From: Pseudopithomyces maydicus
Lineage: Eukaryota; Ascomycota; Dothideomycetes; Pleosporales; Didymosphaeriaceae
Direction of reading: 5' to 3'
Length of the DNA: 64,000 nt
Assembly: GCA_026873275.1 (NCBI GenBank)
Contig: JANTUC010000010.1
Location: 744,001 to 808,000 of the forward strand
Below, piece after piece: positions 10,935 through 22,926 of this stretch (its first letter is position 1; every line of letters starts with the position of its first letter). The notes under the pieces are model-generated. The model saw nothing but the letters and a program-made list of their open reading frames with translations. It ran no database searches and was not told the origin of the DNA. Made by a program: the position numbers and the translations under genes.

Positions 10935-11774
10935 CTAGCATGCGGCGATCTCAGACTCAGTGTAAATGCAAGCGTTGCTGGGGCCAGACGATGTCTGCTC
11001 AGGCTCATTACCAGGGGTGGTACCCTCGAATTCAGTGCAAATTGCCTTGACACTGGTAGCACAGGTGCCCGAAATAGTTGCTGTATCGCCAAAGTTGCTG
11101 TTGATACCTGCAAGAAGCTTGCCAGACTCGGCAACAACGTTCTTGATCACGACGTGACGCTCTGCGCTTTTCTTGCAGTTGCCACAGGATCGGTAGAGCT
11201 TTCCAAAGTCGACGACAGTGAAGCCATCGATGGTGACAGTACCAGCGCCGTTCTAGGAAGTTTTAGTTTGGGCAATATTTGGTTGGAAGCATGATGCCTT
11301 ACGTGTTGGATGACTTTGTCCTCTGCACCAGTGGCACCACCACCGGTAATGGTAGCGTCGCCATCTCCCTTAAGAGAGAGAGCGTCTGAGAAATTGTTAG
11401 CACACGAATTATATTGAACAAGAAAGCTTACCCTCGCAGACAGCCTCCCACCAGACGTTTTCGATGGTGCAAGAGCCCTTGCAATGAACACCCTCAATCT
11501 GGTCCGCCCCAATGATGGCATTCTTGAGTGTGGCTCCATCCGCCAAGATGAAGACAGCATCAGAATCGTCACCCTCGACCTGCCCCGTGCAGCTAGCACC
11601 GCGACCGTAGGTCTTCATTCCTCCATCGAAAGAGCCGGAAATCTCCTCGGCAGCATCGTAGGTCACAGAGCCCTTGGAAGCAGGGATGGGGAAGTCGGCG
11701 CGCTTCTCGAATAGGTTTTTTGCGGCAGCAGAAGCGGTGAAAGCCAGAATGGCGGCTGCGACGGAGGCCTTCAT
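10935..11774 (-). CDS. Secreted pectate lyase, family PL3
   Basis: Three exons: 11774..11432, 11385..11303 and 11252..10935. The 46- and 50-bp introns begin GTAAGC and GTAAGG; the product is 247 aa. A signal peptide ('MKASVAAAILAFTASAAA') is followed by a Lys-rich pro-like start. The PL3 parallel beta-helix follows: 'AVFILADGATLKNAIIG', 'EGVHCKGSCTIENVWWEAVCEG', 'DALSLKGDG', 'VDFGKLYRSCGNCKKS' and the C-terminal 'SVKAICTEFEG' region, with the family's conserved cysteines and catalytic basic residues. It cleaves polygalacturonate in plant cell walls by beta-elimination. Length and exon phases match PL3 enzymes of plant-associated ascomycetes. It suggests a saprotrophic or plant-pathogenic lifestyle. 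Confidence 0.93.
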
Positions 11775-13765
11775 TTTGAAAGAGTTTTGATTTGTTTAAA
11801 GATTGAGAGGTCTAGCTCCGGAATGTGAAAACGAATGTTCAAGTGCAAGTGTAAAAAGTTGTGGAAATGAATCTATTGCATCAAGCAAAGCGAATGTGTA
11901 GAATGTCAAAGTCGAGTGCTCAGTGAAGAGTGTCTTTCCAACTGGATTCTCGTATCTTTCTTATATAGCTCGCTGTTGCAGATCCCCAAGCGTGCTCATC
12001 TTTCGTCCGTCGTTCGACAGAAAGCTACAGCCAAGTGTTACCCATCACCGCCACTACCACCTCTATGCTTGAAACCCACGATCGCACTGATTCCTTGGCT
12101 TTCTTGGTTTTTTACCCACCTGGGTGTTCTGCTTTTCGAGGCGGGCGGAGTGCCCCTGTTAATTTCGAGAACTGGTGATGAGGAGGATTGTACTCACAAC
12201 TGCAGGACACATGCTTCCTATAGATGGTTTGCAGGCTAACTTGATATGGTAATACGCGCGGTTTTTTGCAGGGTATCTTGATCCTCCTCAAATCAGCATT
12301 CGAGATGGGACATGATGAAGCCTGTTGCCAAGCTTTTTGGACCCTCCAGCCATGTTTCAACACGTTGCGGCATGACGAATTGCGCCTCGGAGGTTTTCAA
12401 AGGTCTACAGAACGAGAAGCGTTCGCGGCGCTCCAAACAGTTCGAACACACAAGGATCGTAATATCGTATTGGCGTATCGCTCGGGAATAGGTGGACCTC
12501 GATTTTTTAAAATGACGATGTGCAACGAAGATCTGTCCGCCAATTTCCCACGAATGATAGGGAATGTGTCGACAGAGATCGCAATAGCTTGGCGAAGGCT
12601 TGATACATCGTCGGTGGTATCGATGCGAAAGCCTCCCGTCTCCGCGGGAAGTAGTTAGCGATACGCGCGGGTTGTGGGTTTTGCATAGTGCTCAAACGAT
12701 AATAGAACGGCTCGGGCCCCTGGCCAAGCGGGAAGGAGTTTGAGTAGTGGAGAAACTCGCGTTATCTGGAACGTGGGAAACGATGCGAAGGCAACCACCA
12801 TCTGCAGCCAAGTGAGCCTGTGTCGAATGTTACTCTTTGTCGTATATCATCAGCTCGATTATATCCTTGGTATCATCTTTGGTAATGAAATGTTTCTTGT
12901 TCCCACCTGCATGCTGACCACAAAACTGTGCATAATATTAGATCTGTGAGTTCCCTAGGCAAGACGCCGCGAGACCGCTGAATAGTCACTCTTATCATCT
13001 GGGTACCAGCACAGAAGAATCAACTTACGTATACTCTTGGAATCCCACTATAAAGCCCCTCTATCATCTCTCCAGAAGAATGAAAAGCGTTGCACTCCTT
13101 CACACAGCCATTCACAGTAGGATCTTCAATGTGACTCGACACTGACACCGCGAGCATTGAACAGAACTGCTTCTCCCCGAAGCAGCAATCTTGGGACGAG
13201 CTTCTTGTTAACTCAATATAGATAGCAAATAAAAGCAGATTCCAGCTGCTGGAGTGACTGAATGTCTGGACGTCCAATGGTACCATGCGACATGGGATTC
13301 TTCTACGCTTACCTCAATTCTCTATGCTACCAAAGCTGTCTCTTCGCAGCGCATTAAACACCAATAGACTATACTCGAGACAAACGTTTGAACTGATGCG
13401 TGGATAGAACGGCTGTGGTCGAAGCCTGGCGACCCGTGGAGCCGGGTGCCCCACCCACCAGGTTATTTGCGTCTTCCCCGCATTCTGCACGTCAGCCAAT
13501 CGACACCATTCCGCACGGTCTCCATTGGCGTAAATGACCCAGATCCGGTTTCATGTTTCTGGAGAGGCACGATCCGCTGGGTTCTCGGACGCGAGGATAT
13601 GAATGGACAAGGCCCCGCGTCGGTCCTGCGGATGATGGATAAGGCGGGGGGATGGTGGAAGGATACATGTATCTGCATGCTCACTATGAAGCCGAAACTC
13701 AAGATTGATTCCTATTCTATGCTCTTGTTTCGACAAGCGAAAAGACCGAAGATCGAACTTCCAAC
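11775..13765. other. Divergent promoter region, pectate lyase and GMC oxidoreductase
   Basis: About 2 kb with no supported gene. It serves as the upstream region of two divergent genes. Short open frames (for example 12266-12658) lack homology signals and have equally long shadows on the other strand. Confidence 0.5.
11961..11967 (-). promoter_or_regulatory. TATA box upstream of the pectate lyase gene
   Basis: TATATAA on the minus strand about 190 bp upstream of the pectate lyase ATG, a plausible distance for a fungal inducible secreted-enzyme promoter. Position-based inference only. Confidence 0.35.
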
Positions 13766-15723
13766 ATGGCACCAAAGAATACCGGGCCAGCTCTGTGTTC
13801 CTTGGACGAATTCCTTTCCCATGCATACGATTACGTTGTCGTAGGCGGCGGGACAGCCGGTCTCGTTATCGCTGCGCGTCTTACTGAGAATCCCTCTGTA
13901 AAAGTGGGTGTCATTGAGGCAGGTCGAAACCGGATGGACGACAAACAAATATCCACACCGGCTTTGTACCCAGCGCTCATTGGCCGCCCAGAATACGACT
14001 GGTGCATGCAATCAGTACCGCAGCCCCATGCTGGTAATAAAACGTACAGTATGCCACGAGGTAAAGTCCTAGGTGGAAGCTCTGCAATCAACTACTTGAT
14101 GTATGTGCGGGGATCAAAGAAGGATTACGATAGCTGGGCTGAATTAGGGAATCGAGGCTGGGGTTGGGATGATCTGGTCCCGTATTTCAAGAAGCACCAG
14201 ATGTTGGATATACCAGATGAGACTGCGCTGCCAAAGGACAAGCAATTCATGCCGTATGCTGCGCGAGAGAAGTACCATGGGAACGAGGGTCCAATCCATA
14301 CGAGCTTCAACGACCATTATATGCCGTTAGAGGAAGATTTTTGCAAGGCAGCATACGACGTTGGAGGAAAGTCTAGCACCCTAAGTGATGCTTGGAGTGG
14401 GGATCATATGGGTTTTTACTCATCTCTCGCGGCGGTTGATCGTTCTTCAGATCCCGGAAATCGGTCGTATGCTGCCACAGGGTATCTGCGACCGAATCTG
14501 CATCGGAAAAATCTGCGGGTGCTCACAGAAGCCTATGCAACGAAGATTCTGTTCGACGAAGACGTTGCTTCGGGCGTTGAGATGTCCTACCTTGGCAAGT
14601 TGTATACTGTCGAGGCAAAGAAAGAGGTTGTTCTTTCAGCTGGCGTCATCCAGACTCCACAACTATTGGAGTTATCAGGTATTGGGGATCCAGAAGTGTT
14701 GCGGAAGGCAGGTGTGAAATGTGTTGTTGAGAACAAATCCGTTGGTGCCAATTTCCAGGACCATGTTCTTGGGGAATGCTATTCGATCTCAAAGAAGACA
14801 TCAAAAGTTTAGACGCGTTGCACGACGAAAGTTACGCCAAGGCGCAACTTGAGATTTACGAGAAGACACACAACGGTCCTTATGGCAGTCCAGGAATGCT
14901 AATGGGATTTGTTAGTTATGCTAGTATTGTCGAAGAGCAACAAGTCCAAAAAACCATCAGAGAGATACAAGAGAAGAGCCACGCTAAGACGAAATTCGAA
15001 AAGGCGCAGGAGAAGGTATGCTGCCAATGAGCACGCAGGTTTTTCGTGTTTGGATTCAAGACTGACGCTTTCAAGATCATAGCAGGACAATTGGCAGACC
15101 CAACATTTGCCAATCTCCAAACCTTCGCGATTCCATGCCAACTAGACGTCAGCGCTGGCCACTCACAGATCGAGTTTTTCGGTGCGCCGCCTGATGGAAA
15201 AAACAGATTTTCACTCATAATTTGTCTCGAACACCCACTATCTCGCGGTACAGTGCACATCTCGTCTGCAGATGCACTGCAACCTCCGACGATCGACCCT
15301 GGATACTTTCGCCACGAGGCGGACGCAAAGATTCTTGCTGCGGGTCTGAAATGGCTCGATGAAGTATCGAAGCATCCTTTGGTCGCCAAGTCGCTCGGTG
15401 AGCGTGTCCTACCTCCACCCGACAATACCTTGGAGACAGAAGAGCAAAGAGTGGAGTACGTGAAGAACCACATATCTACGCAATACCATCTGATCGGTAC
15501 GGCGGCAATGGGCGAAGTTGTAAACGATAAACTGCAGGTGATGGACGGGAAGGGACGGGTAGTCAAAGGCTTGAGAGTGGTGGATGCGAGTGTGTTCCCA
15601 GGCCACGTGAGTGGCAATATCATGAGTACCACCTACGCCGTAGCAGAGAAAGGAGCCGACCTGATCAAGCAAGACGATGGCAGGTTCGGAAAGGAGTTCG
15701 GGGGCGAGTTGGCAAGGCTGTAG
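13766..15723 (+). CDS. GMC oxidoreductase (choline oxidase/alcohol oxidase superfamily)
   Basis: FAD flavoprotein that oxidises an alcohol. The N-terminal dinucleotide fold is 'VVGGGTAG' (residues about 25-32). GMC signature 1 is 'PRGKVLGGSSAIN', signature 2 is 'SAGVIQTPQLLELSGIG'. The catalytic pair is His in 'STQYHLIGTAAMG' and Asn in 'GHVSGNIMSTTY'. The first frame stops at 14812. The conserved protein continues from the next frame ('MLFDLKEDIKSLDALHD'), and the two join if the G run 14771-14774 lost one base. A real 60-bp intron lies at 15016..15075 (GTATGC donor, TTCAAG acceptor); the last exon is 15076..15723. The expected protein is about 632 aa, with no signal peptide, so probably intracellular. 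It lies head-to-tail upstream of the betaine-reductase-type gene. The substrate is not proven: the His/Asn pair resembles choline oxidase, but many GMC enzymes vary here. Confidence 0.85.
14771..14774. other. Suspected one-base deletion in a G run (GMC gene)
   Basis: Four G, where the GMC frame changes. One extra G reads through the conserved 'QDHVLGGMLFDL' stretch without interruption. No intron of acceptable length explains the change. Confidence 0.7.
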
Positions 15724-17089
15724 AATCCAGGCATATATCTAGTTTTTTGGTAGGACCCTTAGTCTACATTCGCCTCGTGCATGTCAGTATGGCATGGTCT
15801 AGGCCGAGGGCTCCCTATTGGTGGGTGGCGCTGAACGTGGGGTCAGTCCGGAGAGACGAACCGCGGCGGGGTAGTCGGGCCGACTGACCAACCCGCAACC
15901 CTGTTCACGTCTCGACTGCAGTATATTCGGGGAACGGAGCTGGATATTGCGCCTTCTCACACCTTCACCAACCTTTCCCCGCAAAACCTCTCGTCTTTTC
16001 CATTTCGCGGCGATCCTCGCTGTCCGGCTCGTTTCAAACCTGCTTCAACATGAGTCCCAGGTGCACAGCATGTAGACGTGGAGCCGAATAAGATATGTGT
16101 AGTCCGCGTCCTGTTAAGCTAGAACATTCACCCAGAACGTACTCTGTACCTGGCCATCTCATAGAATGAAACCGTTGTCCGTGGTGATTCGGCCTGCTGC
16201 ACGTCTGTAACTCTGCTAACACTGTGCCAGATGGCCTTCTGGACTCCGAATTGGCGACTGGAATTACCGTGGATCGATGCTGATACCTGTGTCCATCCAT
16301 ATACATGCAGATGTGATGTAGCATGCCGCAGCTGGTGATGGTGTAGCACTGGTGAAGACACGATACCCGAGCAGCCTCAGCACATGATTGCTGTGCGAAG
16401 GACCCCATGCGACAAGTAATCTAGGATCTGAGTGCGTTGCAGCTATGTTCTTGCTCGCCGCCAAATGAGAGATGTATACTACACCCAGCACTTGAGCCAT
16501 CGTGCTGCGCTGGCAGGCCACACCGCTTCGCCTTCATCGCCGAGACGTTCCACGCAAGGATTTCCAGAATTGGTCACCTGGCCTGCACTGTGAGGTCTCT
16601 TTCGCATAGTTGGTTCATCGATTCTCGACGACGATGCTTTCTTTTACTTTGCGGCGCAGCAGGTGGGTGAGCGGGTGGGTTGATGGAAGGCGCGCCAAGC
16701 CTTCACATCCCATCTTCACCGTCCTTCACTGTCCACAACACCCGCTCCCCCCACGCCTCCAAGACTTGCCACGGCCTGGCATCCTTTCCTGTCTGTCCTC
16801 GTGAACGTCCAGGCTCAATCAGCTCCTGGCTTGGGTCAACGGCGGCGCCAGCCGAATAACGTCATCGGCAGAGAGTACACTAGAGCGAACCAGCCCTAGG
16901 ACAAGCAGCAGCCCCGATAAGCGAACGACTTTACTGGTCAAGCGTCTCAACAGCCAAAGAGAGCTGTCAAACTGATTTTTGCAGCCGTCTCCTTGCTGTG
17001 CTTTTGCGGGGTGGCGCGTGGGATACCGTATATACGTCAACACGTCCGTTCGGCACAGAGCTGCTTCACACTACCACCCCCGCCAAACA
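15724..17089. other. Intergenic upstream of the A-T-R-SDR gene
   Basis: No supported gene. It presumably holds the promoter and leader of the gene starting at 17090; a C-rich pyrimidine tract precedes the ATG (17072-17089). Several overlapping short frames on both strands are not protein-like. Confidence 0.5.
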
Positions 17090-20000
17090 ATGCCCATCAT
17101 CGACACAACAAAGGATCTTTCGGCGCTCTTCACCAAACAAGCCCGCGCAACCCCAGATGCCGTCGCCCTAGAAGACGACAAGCATAGTTACACATACGCC
17201 GAGCTTCACGACAAGGTTGCCGCTCTCGCCGACCGTCTCCGGGCCCATGGCGTCGGTCGGGACAGCCTCGTTGGCGTGCTGCTGCCCCGGTCTGCCGACT
17301 ATGTCATCGCCTGCCTCGCTACCCTGCGTGCAGGTGGTGCCTTCCTGGTGCTAGAGCTGGCTTATCCGCCCGACCTGCTCGCCGACGTGCTTGACGACGC
17401 CCGCCCTGTCGTTGTCGTGACCGTCGGCGCCGAAGTCGGCAAGATCAAGCAGAGCGTCCCCCTCATCACCCTCGACGAGAACCCATCTAGCACCAATGGC
17501 CACGTGCAAGAGAGCGACCTTCCACCGCTGCCTGCAGACACCGATCTCGAGAAGCTGTGTTTCGTGGCTTACTCCAGCGGCACTACAGGCAAGCCAAAGG
17601 GCATTGCAAACCCGCACAGGGCAGCCGTGCTTTCGTATGATCTCCGCTTCGGCTTGTCAGACCTCCAGCCGGGAGACCGTGTTGCCTGCAATGTCTTCTT
17701 CGTGTGGGAAATCATCCGCCCTCTGCTCCGCGGTGCAACCGTCGTAGCTGTCCCCGACGATGCGAGCTATGACCCTCACATGCTCGTCGACCTGCTGTCG
17801 ACCAAGAAAATCACAGAAACTCTCTTCACCCCGACCTTGTTTGCAGCCATTCTGTCTCGCCATCAGAACTTGGGTAATCGTCTGCCGAACCTCAAGACCG
17901 TATGGTTGAACGGTGAGGTGGTAACAACAGATCTGGCACGCCGAGGGCTCAAGGCCCTGCCAAACGCTCGTCTACTCAATGTTTACAGCGCCTGTGAAAC
18001 CCATGAAGTCGCCTGTGGTGATATCCGGGATATGCTTGACAAGATCGACCCGGAAGCCCTCTACTGCCCCGTCGGTCCTCCCTTGGTCGACAAAAAATAT
18101 ATTTACATACTCAACGAGAGTGGCCAAAGAGTCGAGGATGGCACAAATGGTGAATTGTTCGTCGGCGGCCACCTTCTGGCTCGAGGTTACCTCAATCTCC
18201 CAGAGACTACCGAGAAGGCTTTCACCCCGAACCCATTTAGCTCCAAATCCGGTGCGAGAATGTACAGAACGGGCGATAAGGCACGTATACTTCCGTCAGG
18301 ACTGCTCGAGATTACTGGTCGGGTCGGGGCTATGATAAAGCTCCGTGGATACTCTGTAGTCCCCGGAAAGGTGGAAAACGCCATCGTTCAGTACTTATCA
18401 GTCAGCCGATGCGCAGTTGTAGCTTATGGGGAGGGTCTCGATAAGCAGCTGGTTGCATACTTTGTTCAAGAGAAAGATGGCTCGTCTTCTGAGAGGCCCA
18501 AGGTTGAAGTCGACAATGACGGACGTAGCATGAGCGCTCGACAGGTTCTTAAACCGTATCTTGCACACTACATGATCCCTCACCTATGGGTTCAGATGGA
18601 AGAACTGCCGACTCATGAGGTGTCAGGAAAAGTCGATCTGAAATCACTGCCTCCGCCGAACACGAGGACGAAGTCACCGAACGGCAAAAAGAATGCACAA
18701 GAGCAAGACCCGATTGATATCGGGCAGATCACCTCTGTTTGGGCCTCCATACTCGGTATCCAAGCGAGCTCCATTACGCCCGAATACAATTTCTTCGATC
18801 TGGGTGGCCACTCTTTGCTACTCGCTGACCTGGCTGCACGGCTGTCCAATAGGTTTGGACTGAAGATTCCAGTTGCTCGGCTGGCCGATCCTGCCACACT
18901 CAACGGCCATCTTGACACAGTGCGCTCTGTCCGGGACGGACACACTGCAGCGATGCAGGCCGACCTACCTGCAGTTCTACGCGCGGATTCCGTGCTTGAA
19001 AAGGATATCCAGCCCACCAATACCAAAATACAAGCGCTCAAGGATGCGAAGACAGTTCTCCTCACTGGTGTGACCGGCTTCTTGGGAGCCTTTCTCCTGC
19101 GCGACTTGCTTGATAGCACATCCGCCAAGATCATTTGCCTTGTTCGCTTCACTGATGCTTCACAAGACGAAATACCTGCAGGTATTGCGAGGATTCGGCG
19201 AAATCTGCTTGATTTTGGTTTGTGGTCTGACCTTATCATGGAGCGTGTTGAGATTCTTCCCGGAAACCTTTCGAGAAGGCGCTTCGGTTTGTCACCCGAA
19301 GCGTTCGCAGAAGTTGCTAGCCGTGTAGATGTTATTGTACACGCTGCAGCCACTGTCAACTTGGTCTACCCTTACGCCGCCTTGCGGCTGCCCAATGTCA
19401 TCGGAACCAAAGAGATTCTTCGTCTAGCTTGCCAAGGAGGGGCTACTGTTCAGTACGTGTCTACAAACGGAGTATTGCCTCCTGCGTCAGGACAAGCCGG
19501 CTGGTCAGAAGATTCAATGTTGGACGTGGAAGATGTTCCCACGAAACTGGCGGATGGTTACGGTCAAACGAAGTGGGTCGCTGAGCAGCTGGTTCTGGAA
19601 GCAGCCCGACGTGGACTTCCAGTCAAGGTTCATCGTTGCGGAACTATCAGCGGCCACAGTGAGACGGGAGCATCGAACGCTTGGGATCTTCTCACTGCAC
19701 TCCTGGTCGAATCTGTCCGTATCGGTCACTTTCCAGACGTCAAGGGCTGGCGCGCCGAGATGACTCCCGTCGATTTTGTGAGCAAAGCAATCATCCATCT
19801 CAGTAATCAGATAGATGCGGATCAGGTCATCTTCCACCTGGGTGACCCGACGCCTGTCGACACCAGCGCAGTTTTCGAAGATTTGAACCGCCTCGGTTAC
19901 CCCACACAGCCACTGCCGTTTGAGAAGTGGGTTGAGCTATGGGATGACAAGCGAGGCTCTGCTAAGGGCGGAGATGGTGCATTCACAATCGATATACTCC

Positions 20001-21032
20001 GCAGCGGTATGCCTAGCGTCGAGTTTCTTCGCGATATTGTCGTGCTTGATAACACTAAGACAAGGCCTCACCGTACCGCTGTAGAACGCCCAAAGGTGGA
20101 CGAGATCCTCTTGGAAACTTACACTCGTCACTGGTACGCTCGTGGTTGGCTCCCTAAACCTCCCTCAACAGCAAATGCTACTGGCGGTACTGGCCAGCTC
20201 CCAAAAAGGTACGTAATCTGCCTTAGCTAAATGATGACCACCCCACCGTCTCTCTCTCATTCCTAGGGAGCAAAAGATAACCTGAAACAGGGGTCCACTA
20301 TACGGGAAAGTTGCGGTGGTCATGGGTGCCTCTTCTGGCATCGGTGCTGCTACAGCCACGGCCCTGGCTCGTGAAGGTTGTCACGTTGCACTTGCTGCTC
20401 GACGACTGGATGCTCTCGAGGACCTCAAGAAGCGCATTGTCGTACGTGAGGGTAAAGTGTTTTGCCAGAAGACCGACATCACAGACAGGGAACAAGTGCA
20501 AGCGCTCGTTGCCACGACTGAGAAGAAGCTCGGACCGATAGACATATTCATTTCTGTCTCCGGCGTCATGTACTTCACTATGATGAAGAACGTGCAGACA
20601 GAGGAATGGGACCGTACTGTGGACGTCAACTGTAAAGGCCTCCTCAACTGCCTTTCGTCAACAGTGCCCTCGATGCTCTCACGTGGCAAAGGTCACATTG
20701 TTGCGATTTCGTCGGACGCAGGTCGCAAAGTCTTCCCAGGTCTGGGTGTGTATTCTGCTAGCAAGTTCTTCGTAGAGGCCACACTTCAGGCACTGCGTGT
20801 GGAGACTGCAGGAAGCGGATTACGTGTTAGCTCATTCCAGCCTGGCAATGTCGCGACGGATCTGCTTGGCATGTCAACTGATGCAGAGGCACTGCAAAAG
20901 TATGGTGAACCGTCGGGTGCCAAAGTTCTGGACCCCGAGGATGTGGCTAACGCGATTGTCTATGCGTTGAAACAGCCTGAGCACGTCGCTGTGAACGAGG
21001 TTCTCATCGAGCCCCGTGATGAACCGATCTAG
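17090..21032 (+). CDS. ATRR: Four-domain carboxylate reductase A-T-R-SDR (glycine betaine reductase type)
   Basis: Exons 17090..20208 and 20291..21032 (82-bp intron, GTACGT donor) encode 1286 aa. The adenylation domain spans residues about 20-520, with 'YSSGTTGKPKG' at 161, 'YRTGD' at 392 and 'GRVGAMIKLRG' at 410. The carrier (T) domain has the phosphopantetheine Ser575 in 'LGGHS'. The thioester reductase has its NADPH fold 'GVTGFLG' at 660-666 and a Tyr824/Lys828 catalytic pair. A C-terminal short-chain reductase has 'GASSGIG' at 1052-1058 and Tyr1194/Lys1198. Known family: fungal ATRR activates glycine betaine and reduces it in two steps, via the aldehyde, to choline. The A-domain position that normally supplies Asp for an alpha-amino group reads 'FFVWE', consistent with a substrate lacking a free amine. 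There is no condensation domain, so it is not a peptide synthetase. The start is the ATG after 'CAAACA'; no earlier in-frame ATG is present. Confidence 0.9.
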
Positions 21033-21252
21033 ATGGCCAGCTGGGAATACTTTGCAATGATGATCGTCCTTGCAATCTTAGGCGTATGGGCGCGATCCTG
21101 CAGCAGGCAAGCAAGGGCATAGTGCTAGATTTCCGACATTACATACGATAAGTGCTCGCGCACGGTTTCTTTTGTCGGAGTCATGTACATTAGGCCGATG
21201 GAATCTACAATTTCCTACTTCTTACGGGTGATATCTACTCTCTTCGATACTC

Positions 21253-22926
21253 TTATAGCACAAATCGGAAGTCCGGGTGTTCCCAGCCCAACTTCTCAAC
21301 CTCGCTTGCCTCACTCACAGGTTCAGTGCTCGTCTCTCCTCCTGCCTTCTTCCTTTGATTGTTGATCATCCAGCACCCAACAAAGTAGATTGTTGCTGCT
21401 GTTGCACCCATACAAGTAAGTCCCAGACCCGTGCTAAAGCCCGTGTGAAACCTAGGTGTCTCCTTGAACAAGAAGACGTTCGACGACACAAAGGCGCCAG
21501 CAGTACCGAAGTTGATAATAGCGGCGATGGCAATAGCACGCTTGTATCCACTCCCAGCGTTGATCGAGACCCAGATGATGGAAATTGGCATAGCAACGTA
21601 AGCTCCACAAGCAATGAGGAACATGCCAGCATATCTTGTTCCTGCCGAAGGCGGATATACCACCTCGATGATAAGCCCGCTTGCCAGAATTGCCTACCAA
21701 GGTCACAAAAGTTAGCATAGTTTTAAACATGGAAGGCCGAATAGCGATGCTAGGAAGAGTGCGAGAGTACAAAAGCAGGGTAACTCACGCAACCTAGAAG
21801 GTAGAATGCATATCGGTGGTTAAAGCGCTCGGAGATGAGGCAGACGATGACAGATACAGCGGCACCAGTAAGGTATACTGGGATAGTGTGGACCTGGGCA
21901 GAGGTGGCGGTGTATCCAAGGCCTTTGAGGATTGTCGGTTGGAAGTTTGCAAGAGAGTTTGCATTTTCGGTCACACCGAGGTTCATTGCAACACTGAGGT
22001 GGATGTAAGTAAATCATCGCTGATGTCAAGCCAGGGGACAGGCAGCTTACCCAGCCCAGATCTTCCAGTCGGCGAGCTCCTTGAGCGCATCCCGGAACGT
22101 AATACTGTCATGTGCATTGTGGCCTCCTTCCCTAACACGCTGGAGCATAAGCTCCTTCTCAGCGCCGTGAAGGAAGGTGCAGTCTTCTGGAAAGGGCGGA
22201 ACGAAGAACCAGCACGCCAACGCGATGGCGATGGTCAATACACCTTCGATGATAAAGATCCAACGCCAAGCACCGTATCCACTCACTCCATCCATCCTCG
22301 CGATGAGACTGGAAATGAAGCCGTTCACGGCTCCGGCAATGATGCCCGCAGTGAGGAAAATCACATAGCGTCCAAGGTATTCTGCAGTCGTGTAGTACGC
22401 GCCAATCAAGTAAGCTGCACCGGAGATGAAAGCAGACTCGCAGATACCTTCAAGAAGACGAGTGATGACAAGCTGTTCCCACGTACGGACGAGACCACAT
22501 CCAATCACAGTGATGGCCCAAAGAATCATCATGACGCAGAGTGATTTGGGGCCATACTTCTTAAAAAGGATGGTGCACGGGATGCCAGCGACGAGGTAGC
22601 CGAGATTGAACACCCAGACGCAAATGTTGAAGCGCTGGCCGATGAGGTGCAGCTCCTTTTCCATGCCCGCGATTTTGGCATTTCCAATCTGGGACGTGTC
22701 AACGAGGAACGACAACAACTCGAAGAGCTTTACTCACGTTGGCTCGGTCGATAAAGTTGCATAGGTAGAGTATCCACAGCACAGGTATGATGCGGAGATC
22801 GAGCTTACGAACGAGGCGCCGCTCAGCAGCGCGGTCCACAACACGTTCACCGGAGGTCAGACTAGGCGAGGCTTTTGAGTCTGTGAGGACTTGCTGCTTC
22901 TCCATAGAGTTTGCGTCTGCCGCCAT
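21253..22926 (-). CDS. MFS transporter, anion:cation symporter (Dal5-like) family
   Basis: Four exons: 22926..22738, 22688..22051, 21993..21789 and 21693..21253. All introns are GT-AG (49, 57 and 94 bp); the product is 490 aa. Twelve membrane segments are expected. The first is 'VLWILYLCNFIDRANIGNAK', the family's conserved TM1 with Asp-Arg-Ala-Asn spanning the first splice site. Further markers are 'KYGPKSLCVMMILWAITV', the 'RLLEGICESAF' loop, 'GAWRWIFIIEGVLTI' and the C-terminal half 'AFYLLGCAILASGLIIE'. Relatives import allantoate, nicotinate, pantothenate, vitamins and other small carboxylates at the plasma membrane. It is convergent with the A-T-R-SDR gene (220 bp between stops), so a role in supplying or exporting that enzyme's substrate is possible but unproven. 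Confidence 0.92.

Noticed and set aside
12266..12658. A 130-codon plus-strand frame between the pectate lyase and GMC genes
   Set aside because: No recognisable motif, splice context or homology-like block.
17090..20208. Non-ribosomal peptide synthetase making a peptide
   Set aside because: Only one adenylation and one carrier domain and no condensation domain; the reductase pair indicates a carboxylate reductase.
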